A DNA stretch of 64,000 nucleotides from Streptomyces antibioticus (GTDB taxonomy: Bacteria; Actinomycetota; Actinomycetes; Streptomycetales; Streptomycetaceae): contig NZ_KQ948422.1 of NCBI RefSeq assembly GCF_001514065.1, positions 62,001-126,000 of the forward strand, read 5' to 3'. Under the pieces are notes generated by a model. It saw only the letters and a program-made list of their open reading frames with translations. It did no database searches and was not told where the DNA came from. Each line of letters opens with the position of its first letter. Position 1 is the stretch's first letter. The position numbers were made by a program, and so were the translations under genes. Shown here one piece after another: positions 25,763-34,245 of this stretch.

Positions 25763-26893
25763 CTACTCGACGCGCTCACCCAGGATCGCGAGGGTGTCCC
25801 AGTTGTGCTGGGACGACAGGACCCGGGGGCCGGTGGCCTCGATCACGACGAGATCCTCGAAGGCGAGGACGGCAGGTTCGGTGATCACCGGTTCGACGGC
25901 GAAGACCATGCCCGGTTCGAAGATGGTCTGCTCGCCGTCCCGCAGCCACAGGCTGAGCCCTTCGTGGACATCGAGACCGATGCTGTGCCCGAGCCACCAG
26001 TCCCACATCTCCAGGCCGTTGTCCCGCATGTCGGCGAGGAACTCGTCATGCATGGTGGCCACCGAACGCCCCGGAGTCATCCGCGCGATCGTGCGCTCGT
26101 GGACGCCCGCGAGTTTCTCGTAGGCGTCCTGGACGTCACCGGGGACGGGTGCCACCGCCACGGTCCGCTGAAGGTCCGAGTAGTACCCGTCGATACAGAG
26201 ACCGAACTCGATGGAGAAGACCTGGCCGGGACGGATCGGCCGGTCGGTCGGTTGGGTGCGCTGCTCCGGACTCGCCCAGTTGAGGGCCAGCCAGGAGACC
26301 TCGTCGACGCCTTGCCGGATGGAGGCGAGCCGCAGCTCCTGCGCGAACTCGCGGTCGGTCATCCCCTCCCAGCCTGCCGCGATCGCCTCCACCATCGCGC
26401 GTTCGCCCGCGGCGGCCACCTCGGCGATGACGGCGATTTCGTCCGGTGTCTTGAGGAGCCGGTTGGCCAGCAGAGCCCGGTCGGCGGAGACCAGTGTCGC
26501 CTTGGGCAGCACCCGCGCCAGCCGGTCACGGTCCGCGGCGGTCATGTACTCCGCCTCGATGCCTACCCGAGCCTCGTCCAGACCCTGTAGGCGCAACGCG
26601 TCAGCGAGCGACTGCCAGGCGCCGGTGCCGTACGACCACACTGTGACCGGGATGTCGGTGCGCTCTTTCGCGTAGGTAGGCATCCACTCGGGAATCAACA
26701 ACCGCCGCTCCCCGTCGCGGCGACAGATGAGGAACATGTGTTCCTCGGGCACGACGCTGAGGTGGGGCAGGTAGAGATTGGCCAGATGCCGCAGGTTCTG
26801 GCGGGAGGTGACAACAACGGCGTCCAGCTCTGCCTCGGCAAGTGCCCGCACCGTACGGTCGCTCACGGTCCTGTCGTGCATATCGCGCTTCAT
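25763..26893 (-). CDS. M24-family metallopeptidase-like enzyme (Xaa-Pro peptidase/creatinase fold)
   Basis: 376 residues: an N-terminal creatinase domain (about 1-140) and a pita-bread catalytic domain. Metal-site positions can be placed: E229 (IEFG) where the family has Asp, D240 (YYSDLQRT), the His in LGHSIGLDVHE, the Glu in AVEPVI, and the last Glu in VIEATGPRVL. The Asp-to-Glu change at the first ligand is unusual and leaves open whether it is a peptidase, a creatinase-like C-N hydrolase or a lyase. It starts at 26893 with AGGAGAG close upstream. It lies between the orphan binding protein and the amine oxidoreductase, suggesting one catabolic set for an N-containing substrate. Confidence 0.85.
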   Translation of the reverse strand: MKRDMHDRTVSDRTVRALAEAELDAVVVTSRQNLRHLANLYLPHLSVVPEEHMFLICRRDGERRLLIPEWMPTYAKERTDIPVTVWSYGTGAWQSLADALRLQGLDEARVGIEAEYMTAADRDRLARVLPKATLVSADRALLANRLLKTPDEIAVIAEVAAAGERAMVEAIAAGWEGMTDREFAQELRLASIRQGVDEVSWLALNWASPEQRTQPTDRPIRPGQVFSIEFGLCIDGYYSDLQRTVAVAPVPGDVQDAYEKLAGVHERTIARMTPGRSVATMHDEFLADMRDNGLEMWDWWLGHSIGLDVHEGLSLWLRDGEQTIFEPGMVFAVEPVITEPAVLAFEDLVVIEATGPRVLSSQHNWDTLAILGERVE

Positions 26894-26960
26894 CAGCTCT
26901 CCTGCGTGGGTCGAGGGTGTCCGGCCGAATCGACTCGTGTCGGAATCAGCGCCGAAGGGT

Positions 26961-28643
26961 TCACTTGCTGCTTCCGATACGGGCGAGCGAAGGCTGATTC
27001 ATGTAGGCGAAGGACGCGGTGGCACCGCCCAGCCCCTTCTTGAGGAAGCTGATCTCGCTGATCTGAACCAGGCCCTGGAATCCGTAGTTCTTCTCGTAGA
27101 TCGACTGCGCCTCGGTGAGAAGCTTGGCCTGCTGGGTCGAGTCCGATGTGGCCCGTGCTCGCTCCACCAAGGAGATCACCGTCTGGTTCTTGTAGCCGAT
27201 GAAGTTGAAGTACGTGCCAGGCAGGAACGTCTCGGTCGCTTCCAACGCGTCGGGAGCCACGTTGAAGCTGACGTTCAAGTAGAGATCCAGCTTCTCGCGG
27301 GCGGCCGGATTCGCCGCGGCGTCGGCGTAGGCCGCCGGATCGAGGGGACGGATCTCCACGTTGAATCCGGCTTCCTTGGCAGAAGCCTGCATCAGGACCG
27401 CCGCCTGATTCATGGTGGCGTCACCGGCGAGAACCGCCAGCGTAATGGGCTGTCCCTGGTATCCGGCCTTCTTCGCGAGGGACCGGGCCTGCGACAGCGC
27501 CGCCTTCGATCCCCAGTCCGACCTCTCCGACCGGAAGCTGTCATACGCCTTCCGCCACACGGCCTTGGCCTCAGCCGAAGTCGTGGGGTTGTTCCACACA
27601 TCGACGTTCAGCGCCGTGTAGTTGGCTGCGCCGTGATAGACGCTCTTGGCGAGAGCCTTCCGGTCAATCGTCATGTAGAACGCCTTGCGCAGTTCCGGAC
27701 TGCCCAGCGGGCCGCCGGCCCGAGTTGGGGAAAGAGCCAGGTAGAGCTGGCTCGGCGCCCCGAAGGTGACCGCTCCGGACGTGGCTTTGGACAGTGCAGG
27801 CACCAGGGCGGCCGGCACCTCGTAGGCGCCGTCGATCTCACCTGACAGCAGAGCCTGGGTCAGCGCGGTCGAATCCGAGAGGAACTTCAGCGACACGTGA
27901 CCAGCCTTCGCCGCGAAGGCAGGGTCCCAGTAATGCTGATTCTTCTCAAGCTCGATGGAGGAGCCCGGTTTCCATTGCTTCAGTTCGTAAGGGCCGGTGC
28001 ACATGAGGCCCTTCGCAGGGCTTCCGAGCGCCTTTCCGGCCTTCTCGCCGAACGACTTCTGCTGGACAGCGCCGGCGAAACTCGCCAGTTCCTTCGGCAG
28101 GAGACTGTCCGGCTTGGTGAGACGCACGGTCACTTCGGACGGCCCCGAGGCCTTGATCGTGTCCACATTGCGGAAAAGGAAGCCGGTAAGCCCCTGCCTG
28201 GCATGTTCCAGGCTCCACACCACGTCCGCCGGGGTGACCTGGCTGCCGTCCCAGAACTTCACACCCTTGCGAATACTGAGGGCCAGGGTGCGGGAGTCCG
28301 GCTTCCGCAGAGAGGCGACGCCATCCGTGATCGAGTAGTCGGCGTTGAGCCTCAGCAGGTTGTCGCAGAGGGCCGAACTCACCAGAGAGCTGCTGTAGTA
28401 CCCCGTGTTGGGCGGGTCGATCGTGTTGGGCTCACCGAAGGGAAGGCCCCAATTCAGAGCGGCGATGTTCGCCTTCGCCGTTCCCACCACGCTGGTGGTA
28501 GGTGACGGGATCGCAGGGAACGCGCCCGAGCCCTTTCCACCGCCCGAACAGCCGGCGATCATCAGACTTGCGCCGATTCCGATACACAGGGTCGCTTTTC
28601 TATTGGCGCTTCTCGCACGAAAAGGGGGCAGGGGTACACGCAT
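26961..28643 (-). CDS. Orphan peptide-type ABC substrate-binding lipoprotein
   Basis: 560-residue family 5 binding protein with lipobox LMIAGCSGG near residue 32. Shared blocks with the protein at 17179 show they are paralogues: LPFGEPNTIDP, IRKGVKFWDGSQVTPADVVWSLEHA, MCTGPYELKQWKPGSSIELEKN, and a similar end (FAYMNQPSLARIGSSK). The start at 28643 has GGAG upstream. No permease or ATPase gene is adjacent, so it may feed the importer at 13341-17078, which is about 8 kb away, or another system. Confidence 0.9.
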   Translation of the reverse strand: MRVPLPPFRARSANRKATLCIGIGASLMIAGCSGGGKGSGAFPAIPSPTTSVVGTAKANIAALNWGLPFGEPNTIDPPNTGYYSSSLVSSALCDNLLRLNADYSITDGVASLRKPDSRTLALSIRKGVKFWDGSQVTPADVVWSLEHARQGLTGFLFRNVDTIKASGPSEVTVRLTKPDSLLPKELASFAGAVQQKSFGEKAGKALGSPAKGLMCTGPYELKQWKPGSSIELEKNQHYWDPAFAAKAGHVSLKFLSDSTALTQALLSGEIDGAYEVPAALVPALSKATSGAVTFGAPSQLYLALSPTRAGGPLGSPELRKAFYMTIDRKALAKSVYHGAANYTALNVDVWNNPTTSAEAKAVWRKAYDSFRSERSDWGSKAALSQARSLAKKAGYQGQPITLAVLAGDATMNQAAVLMQASAKEAGFNVEIRPLDPAAYADAAANPAAREKLDLYLNVSFNVAPDALEATETFLPGTYFNFIGYKNQTVISLVERARATSDSTQQAKLLTEAQSIYEKNYGFQGLVQISEISFLKKGLGGATASFAYMNQPSLARIGSSK

Positions 28644-28944
28644 GACTGGCTCCAGATGTTCTGTCGGTGGCCGCGTGCCCAAAACGACCACTGGATGACT
28701 CCGATGAGTGCTTGCTCGTCGGTGTCAGCGAGAATCCGGCCCGGACGGGGTACGTCCGACAGCCAGTTCCGGGTGCAGTCGTCTGGGGAGGGTCGAGGAT
28801 GGGTTCGGCGCTGAAACCCAACGGAGAGTGAGATCATCAACCTTCATGTACGCGTGAACATATAACGCACGATATTTTTCGTCAACGGGTCGGACTTGAT
28901 CAGTTGGCCTCTGCGTCATCCGCGCACCGACGGCGTGTCGGTCA

Positions 28945-29243
28945 GGGGCGACGTGACCTTCCGCAGGGTGGGGCGGAACTCCCGCGCTATCCGCTCCCCG
29001 TGTGAAGGCGCACCACGACGCCTGGGGGCCGGTTCGATGCTCTCCCCGCTCTGGAGTCGCACAGTCGCGTCTGGGCGGACGGCCTACCTCGTGGACCCGC
29101 TCGTGGAGCCCAAGCACGGACAGGCCCTCCCGGCGAGTACGACGAAGACCTCGTCGACCTCGACGTCGCGCACCGCACCCACCGTCAGTGTCCGGACATC
29201 CCGCGAGGACGTCGTGGCTCGATCTCCTAGGCGTTGACGCAAC
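28945..29243 (-). pseudogene. Degraded cupin gene
   Basis: In shifting frames the minus strand reads SHDVLAGCP, then TVGAVRDVEVDEVFVVLAGR, then ATVRLQSGESIEPAP, then FRPTLRKVTSP. These are consecutive elements of a cupin_3 protein, out of frame with one another. Together with the 300 bases between it and the binding protein start, which hold only an AT-rich promoter-like patch at about 28855-28885, this fills the 28644-29339 gap. Confidence 0.6.
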
Positions 29244-29339
29244 GGTCCATCACCGTGGCCCTACGACGCAGACGGATCACGGCAACGGTCGCGCTTCGCG
29301 TCATCGTTGATCAGCACCACACCCAGCCGCAGCCCGGAT

Positions 29340-30224
29340 TCAGTGCGAGGTGAGGCCGAACAGCCGAGCCGCGTTCTCCTTGAGGATCTTCGGACGCACC
29401 TCCTCCTTGATGGGCAGCTCGGCGAAGTCCTTCAGCCAGCGGTCGGGAGTGATCAGGGGGAAGTCGGAGCCGAAGAGCACCTTGTCGCGCAGCAGTGTGT
29501 TGGCGTACTGGACCAGCTGCGGCGGAAAGTACTTCGGCGACCAGCCCGACAGGTCGATCCACACGTTCGGCTTGTGCGTGGCGACGGCGAGCGCCTCGTC
29601 CTGCCATGGAAAGGACGGGTGCGCGATGATGATATTGAGGTTCGGGAAGTCCGCGGCGACGTCGTCGAGGTGCAGCGGGTTGGAGTACTTCAGGCGTATG
29701 CCGCCGCCCCCGGGCAGGCCCGCGCCGATGCCGCTCTGGCCGCTGTGGAAGAGCGCGGGGACGCCCAGTTCCTCGAGCGCCTCGTACAGCGGGTATGCCG
29801 TCCGGTCGTTCGGGAAGAACGCCTGCATGTTGGGGTGGAACTTGAAGCCTCGCACCTGATGCTCCTCGACCAGGCGCCGGGCGGCCCGCACTCCCGTTCG
29901 CCCCTTCGCCGGGTCGATGCTGGCGAAGGGGATCATGACGTCCGGGTGTGCCGCCGCCGCTTCGGCGACCTCTTCGTTGGCGATGGCCGGATAGCCGGTG
30001 GTGGACTCGGCGTCCACGGTGAACACGACACATGCCATGTGCCGTTCTCGGTAGTACGCGGCGACCTGGTCCAGCTGTGGGAGGCGTTGGCCTCCCGGAC
30101 CGAAGTGCTGCTCGGAGGCGGCGAGGAGGTCCGGGGGCAGGGAGGGACGCCCGTCCTTGGAGACCTCGCAGTGGACGTGGACGTCAATGGCTGTGAGGGA
30201 GGTGATGTCGAGTGCGGAGGTCAT
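29340..30224 (-). CDS. Amidohydrolase-2 family metal-dependent hydrolase/decarboxylase
   Basis: 294 residues, TIM-barrel amidohydrolase of the ACMSD / gamma-resorcylate decarboxylase group. The first metal motif is IDVHVHCEV at about residues 13-21; the barrel His motifs are GFKFHPNMQAF, PALFHSGQ and IIAHPSFPW; and the final Asp is in VLFGSDFPL. Members decarboxylate or hydrolyse aromatic acids and ring-fission products. The start at 30224 has AGGAGAC upstream. It is the last gene of the IclR-reductase-P450 operon, so it probably acts on an aromatic acid handled by the P450. Confidence 0.88.
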   Translation of the reverse strand: MTSALDITSLTAIDVHVHCEVSKDGRPSLPPDLLAASEQHFGPGGQRLPQLDQVAAYYRERHMACVVFTVDAESTTGYPAIANEEVAEAAAAHPDVMIPFASIDPAKGRTGVRAARRLVEEHQVRGFKFHPNMQAFFPNDRTAYPLYEALEELGVPALFHSGQSGIGAGLPGGGGIRLKYSNPLHLDDVAADFPNLNIIIAHPSFPWQDEALAVATHKPNVWIDLSGWSPKYFPPQLVQYANTLLRDKVLFGSDFPLITPDRWLKDFAELPIKEEVRPKILKENAARLFGLTSH

Positions 30225-30305
30225 CTGGCCGTCTCCTGGTGTGCGGTGAACAGTTCGGGAAGAGCGATGCCGCAGGTCGCCGCCCATGCGCTCGCTGGTA
30301 GCTGC

Positions 30306-31508
30306 TCAGCGCGTTCGGTGGACGCGCACGGGCAGGGAAGCCCACGAGCGAAGGGTGTTGTTGAGGTGTCGGCGCGGAGTCGCCGTGAGTTCGATGTGCT
30401 CGACGCGGGCGGCAAGCGCGGTCAGCAGCGTTTCGGCCTCCAGCCGGGCGACGTGCTGTCCGACGCACTGGTGGATGCCCATGCCGAAGCCGACGTGCCC
30501 GGAGGGGTCCCTCGCGAGGTCGAACCGGTCCGGATCGTCCCACCGGCCCGGATCGCGGTTGGCGGCGCCGAGGAACATGAGGATCTTCGTGCCCTCGGGG
30601 ACGACCGCGTCGGCGATGGTCACGTCGGTGGTGGCGGTCCGGAAGAAGGTCTGTACCGGTGACTGCCAGCGCACCGCTTCGTCGAAGGCGACGCGCGCCA
30701 GTTCCGGTCGTTCGCGCAGCCGCTGCCACTGCTCGGGGTGGGTGGCGAAGGCGTAGAGACAGGCCGCCAGGCCGTGCACGGTGGTGTCGACTCCTGCGGT
30801 GAGCAGGGAGCGCACCACGAGGGGTGCCTGTGCCTGGGTGAGGTCCCCGCGGTCGGCGGCGGCCCAGATCCTCGCCCCGAATCCGTCATCGGTGAGCGCC
30901 TCGCGGGCGCATTGGGCGTTCACCCACGCCGACAGCTCGGCGACCCGGTGGGCGTCGGCTCTGACCAGATCGTTGACGGGGCCGAAGGAGTTGAAGGCCA
31001 TGTTGCCGTACGGCAGGAGGTTCTCCCGGCCGTCCGGGCCGAGACCCACGGCGTCGGGAAACACCCTGAGCGGAAACGCGCACGCCAGCTCGGTGAAGGC
31101 GTCGAACGTCCCCTCGCCGGCGAGAACCTGCTCGACGAGTTCCTCGGCCGCCCGCTGCCAGGCTGCGCGCAGCACGCGCAGCGCGGACGGGGCCAGAATG
31201 TCCCGCAGCACCCGGCGGGGGGCGTCGTGCCGGGGCGGGTCGGCCTCCAGCAGCACGCTGGGCGGACGCCACGACTCCTCGTGGCGGAAGTTGGCCAGGC
31301 CCACCCCCGACCCCGACTCGAAGTGCTGCCAGTCCGCGAGTGCGGCGTGCACCTCCTCATGGCGGGCCAGGGCACGTACGTCGTATCGGGAGAGATACAC
31401 GACGGGGCCGGCGGTCCTCAGGACGCGGTGCAGCTCCTCGGGGTTTTCGAGGGCGGCCGGTGAGAAGACGTCGATGTCGCAGACGGGCAGCTCGGCGGTC
31501 CCGGGCAT
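30306..31508 (-). CDS. Cytochrome P450
   Basis: 400-residue soluble bacterial P450. The I-helix oxygen-activation motif is LLTAGVDTTVHG, the K-helix ExxR is EAVR, and the heme loop GFGMGIHQCVGQHVA gives Cys348 as thiolate ligand. The adjacent reductase with a C-terminal 2Fe-2S domain supplies electrons, an arrangement known for bacterial aromatic O-demethylases and benzoate-type P450s (for example the CYP199A/GcoA groups). The active-site stretch LPYGNMAFNSFGP recalls those enzymes. AAGGAG 6 bases before ATG 31508 sets the start. Oxidation of a methoxy- or alkyl-aromatic acid is a reasonable inference. Confidence 0.92.
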   Translation of the reverse strand: MPGTAELPVCDIDVFSPAALENPEELHRVLRTAGPVVYLSRYDVRALARHEEVHAALADWQHFESGSGVGLANFRHEESWRPPSVLLEADPPRHDAPRRVLRDILAPSALRVLRAAWQRAAEELVEQVLAGEGTFDAFTELACAFPLRVFPDAVGLGPDGRENLLPYGNMAFNSFGPVNDLVRADAHRVAELSAWVNAQCAREALTDDGFGARIWAAADRGDLTQAQAPLVVRSLLTAGVDTTVHGLAACLYAFATHPEQWQRLRERPELARVAFDEAVRWQSPVQTFFRTATTDVTIADAVVPEGTKILMFLGAANRDPGRWDDPDRFDLARDPSGHVGFGMGIHQCVGQHVARLEAETLLTALAARVEHIELTATPRRHLNNTLRSWASLPVRVHRTR

Positions 31509-31544
31509 GGCGGCTCCTTGCTACGGGGAAGACGGGGGAAGGGG

Positions 31545-32486
31545 TCACAGGTCGAGGACCAGGCGGTCGTCGCGGGACCGGGACACGCACGGGAACATGC
31601 AGGTGTTCGCCGCGCGTTCGTGATCGGCGAGGATCGAGTCGCGGTGGTCGGGGCTGCCTTCCAGTACGGGGGTGAGGCAGGTGCCGCAGGTGCCCTGCTC
31701 GCAGGAGGACAGCACGTCCACTCCGACGCGGCGCACCGCGTCCAGCACCGAGACGTCCGGAGTGACGGTGACGACGCGCCCCGTCCGTCTCAGCTCGACC
31801 TCGAAGGGCAGGTCCCGTACCGGCGCGGCCTGTTCGGCGGCGGTGAACCGCTCGGTACGCAGCGTGTACGCGGGCCAGTGGGCGCAGGCGGCCTCCACCG
31901 CGGTGAGCAGCGGAGCGGGTCCGCAGCAGTAGACCTTGGTGTCCGGGCGCGGGGCGCCGAGCCAGGACCCGAGATCGAGCAGCCCGACCTCGTCCTGGGG
32001 AGCGATGTGTACCCGCTCTCCGTGAGCCGCGGTCAGCTCTTCCAGGAAGGCCATGGAGGCCCGCGTCCGTCCGCCGTACAGCAACTGCCATTCCGCGCCC
32101 AGCAGTTCGGCCTGCTGGACCATCGGCAGGAGAGGGGTGATACCGATGCCGCCGGCGATGAACAAGTACGTCTCCGAGGGCACCAGGGGGAAGTGGTTGC
32201 GTGGCCCGCCGACGCCCACCCGGTCGCCCGGACGCAGTGTGTCGTGGACGAGCGCCGATCCGCCGCGGCCGTACGGCTCTCGCAGGACCGCGACTCGGTA
32301 GGTGTAGGCGTCCCACCGGCTTCCGCACAGCGAGTAGTGCCGCACCGTCCTGTCCGGAAGAACGACCTCGATGTGGGAGCCGGGAGTCCAGTCCGGCAGT
32401 CGCGCGCCGGCCGGATGCACAAGGGTCAGCGCGACCACGCCTTCGGCCACGGCTTCCTTGGCGGAGATTTCCAGAGTCACGACCAC
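31545..32486 (-). CDS. Phthalate dioxygenase reductase-like flavoprotein (VanB type)
   Basis: 313 residues: a flavin domain (about 5-100, with HYSLCG), an NAD domain (about 105-220, with IAGGIGITPLLPM and CGP) and a C-terminal plant-type ferredoxin with cysteines in SCEQGTCGTC and TCMFPC. It passes electrons from NADH to the neighbouring P450. The GTG at 32486 is preferred because GGGAGG lies 7 bases upstream and family members start here; an in-frame ATG at 32558 would add 24 non-family residues and lies inside a palindrome. It sits 36 bases before the P450. Confidence 0.88.
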   Translation of the reverse strand: MVVTLEISAKEAVAEGVVALTLVHPAGARLPDWTPGSHIEVVLPDRTVRHYSLCGSRWDAYTYRVAVLREPYGRGGSALVHDTLRPGDRVGVGGPRNHFPLVPSETYLFIAGGIGITPLLPMVQQAELLGAEWQLLYGGRTRASMAFLEELTAAHGERVHIAPQDEVGLLDLGSWLGAPRPDTKVYCCGPAPLLTAVEAACAHWPAYTLRTERFTAAEQAAPVRDLPFEVELRRTGRVVTVTPDVSVLDAVRRVGVDVLSSCEQGTCGTCLTPVLEGSPDHRDSILADHERAANTCMFPCVSRSRDDRLVLDL

Positions 32487-32551
32487 GTCGTCGCCTCCCG
32501 TCTTCGGATTGCGGGAAGCATGCGCGCGGGCGAACGAAGGGCGCGACGGGA

Positions 32552-32568
32552 CTCTCATTGAATGAGAG
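32552..32568. promoter_or_regulatory. Perfect 8-1-8 palindrome, probable IclR operator
   Basis: CTCTCATTGAATGAGAG is fully symmetric. It lies between the IclR gene stop (32584) and the reductase start (32486). Its size resembles the IclR-linked palindrome at 60660-60676. It suggests a separate, regulated promoter for the reductase-P450-amidohydrolase genes. Confidence 0.65.
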
Positions 32569-32583
32569 ACGAAACGAATTTCC

Positions 32584-33345
32584 TCAGCCCGGGAGGCCGT
32601 GAGACGCCAGGGCCCGGGAAACGCCCCGCGCCGCGGTGCGCACCACGGGCACGACAGAGGCTGCCCCGGCGTCGTTCGGGACGATCACCGAGAATGCGGC
32701 CACCACTTCCCCCTGCCGGCCGCGCACCGGGGCGGCGATACCGAGAGCCTCCTCGTGCAGGTATCCGGGGCAGTACGCGTATCCCTGGCGTCGGATGGCG
32801 GCCAGGGTGGAACGTAGCGCGGTGGGGTTGGTGATGGTGTGCGGCGTGTACGCCTTCAGAGGTCCGGCGAGGATGCGCTCCTGGAGTGCGGCGGAACCAT
32901 GGGCAAGCAGTACGAGGCCACTGGACGACCCGTGCATCGGCAGCCGGCCCGCGATACGGGTGTAGTTGACGACCGCTCCCGGCGCTGTGAGACGTTCGAG
33001 GAACAGCACCTCGTCGCCGTCCAGCACCCCGAGCTGGACATGGTGTCCGACCACATCGTGGACGCCCTCCAGGAACGGCATTGCCGCGTCCCGCAGCGAC
33101 AGGGTGGGCGACGCCCGCGTCCCCAGCTCCCACAGACGCATACCGACCCGCACCCGGCGATCGGCGTCACGTGCCAGGAAGCCGTGCTCGATCAACTCCG
33201 CCACCAGCCGCGACGCGGTCGCCAGGTGCAGTCCCGTACGCCGGGAGATCTCGGAGACAGTGAGAGCCGGGTCGTCGGGCGTGAACACCTCAAGGATCCG
33301 CACGGCTCGCGACAGAACCGACTCACCCGTCCGTGTTGTCCTCAC
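32584..33345 (-). CDS. IclR-family transcriptional regulator
   Basis: 253 residues: an N-terminal winged helix (SVLSRAVRILEVFTPDDPALTVSEISRRTGL, then HLATASRLVAELIEHGFL) and a C-terminal effector domain with LERLTAPG, MHGSSSGLVLLA and the EEALGIAAPVRG motif. The start is GTG at 33345. It lies immediately upstream of, and in the same direction as, the reductase-P450-amidohydrolase genes. IclR proteins commonly sense aromatic acids, in line with the pathway proposed here. Confidence 0.92.
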   Translation of the reverse strand: MRTTRTGESVLSRAVRILEVFTPDDPALTVSEISRRTGLHLATASRLVAELIEHGFLARDADRRVRVGMRLWELGTRASPTLSLRDAAMPFLEGVHDVVGHHVQLGVLDGDEVLFLERLTAPGAVVNYTRIAGRLPMHGSSSGLVLLAHGSAALQERILAGPLKAYTPHTITNPTALRSTLAAIRRQGYAYCPGYLHEEALGIAAPVRGRQGEVVAAFSVIVPNDAGAASVVPVVRTAARGVSRALASHGLPG

Positions 33346-33583
33346 ACAGACATGATCGGCCCATGGTGTCGGGAGGTCCAGGTCCGCACGGATGCGGGGA
33401 TGACCGTTCGCCGCGGTCGACCCGTTGGCTTTCGGGGCGCTCGTCCGGGCCGTCTTCGAGGAGGCGACGCACCAGTGACTGGTCAGCCCTAAGACAACGG
33501 ATCCCTCAGCGGCTGTCCGGACTTTGCGGCTCCTTGATCAACACCCCTCGCCGAGCCGTACGCCGACGCCGCCGAGACGGGCC
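33346..33583. other. Non-coding region upstream of the IclR gene
   Basis: 238 bases that should hold the promoter of the IclR gene. I see no convincing gene or clear palindrome in it. Confidence 0.4.
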
Positions 33584-33680
33584 TTACGGCGTCGAGGGGG
33601 CGGCCAGCCCCAAGCCCGCGGACGCCCCGCCGGTGACGATGCAGCTGCGGTCCTTGAGCTCGAGATCCGTTTCCGCTCCC
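33584..33680 (-). pseudogene. SDR dehydrogenase N-terminal remnant
   Basis: DLELKDRSCIVTGGASAGLGLA is the start of a short-chain dehydrogenase (cofactor motif TGGxSxGxG), followed within a few residues by a stop. No catalytic part remains. It follows the ThDP-enzyme remnant on the same strand as if once an operon. Confidence 0.6.
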
Positions 33681-33681
33681 G

Positions 33682-33858
33682 TTACAGCATCGCTTTCTGG
33701 GGCTGGGTGGCCATCACGATGACGGTGGCGGTGTCCGCGGTCAGGGCCGCCTTGAACGTGCGCTGGAGGTCCTCGGTGATGTCGACGTCGACCGCGCAGC
33801 AGCCGAAGCCGGGCCACGCCGGTGATGTCGAGGCCGGGCAGGCCGAGTCCGCCGGAGT
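33682..33858 (-). pseudogene. Thiamine-diphosphate enzyme C-terminal remnant
   Basis: In two frames the minus strand reads LPGLDITGVARL and then GFGCCAVDVDITEDLQRTFKAAL, ending TATVIVMATQPQKAML. This order (LDITGVA-GFG-DL--A-TADTATVI) matches the end of benzoylformate decarboxylase/acetolactate synthase-type ThDP enzymes. One frameshift and loss of the first 500 or so residues make it a pseudogene. It suggests an older aromatic-acid pathway at this site. Confidence 0.6.
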
Positions 33859-34210
33859 CGACTTGAGCCCACCGATGCCTGGGCAGCGGATCACGCCACG
33901 CCTGAGCCGTAGCCGTCGCTGCCCCTGGGAGGGACGGGATGAGCACGAGAACCGGTGCCGCTGGAGATGTGCCGCGGCCCCGGACGGCCGCTCCTGCCAT
34001 GCCTTTCGGTCCACTCTGGGCCGTTTCCAGTACGGGCCGTTTCCTGGGGCACCAGCTCTGGTCGACTTCCCATATCTGCGCAGGGCAGAGCGACCAGAAC
34101 TGGCGCCACAGGTGCGGAGTTGAACTCGCGCGCAGCGGATTCCTCCCGTTGGCCTACGAACCGAGTCCACGCCTTAGTGCGACGTTTCCGCAGTCCAGAG
34201 GCCTGCGCGA

Positions 34211-34245
34211 TGGGCGGGCGGGACTCGACCCCGCGGCCGATGCGG
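34211..34245 (-). pseudogene. Third, decayed tRNA 3'-end fragment
   Basis: TGGGCGGGCGGGACTCGACC and the following CCGCGGCCGATGCGG parallel the acceptor/T-arm part of the fragments at 11934 and 34724. The sequence before it also keeps GCAGCGGATTC (34131-34141) and ACGTTTCCGCAG (34183-34194) in the same order. It appears to be an older att copy 513 bases from the next one. The 33859-34637 stretch otherwise holds no gene I can support. Confidence 0.6.

Noticed and set aside
28855-28885. Defined promoter of the orphan binding protein
   Set aside because: The stretch is AT-rich with a TATAAC-like element, but no convincing matching -35 element or spacing could be fixed.
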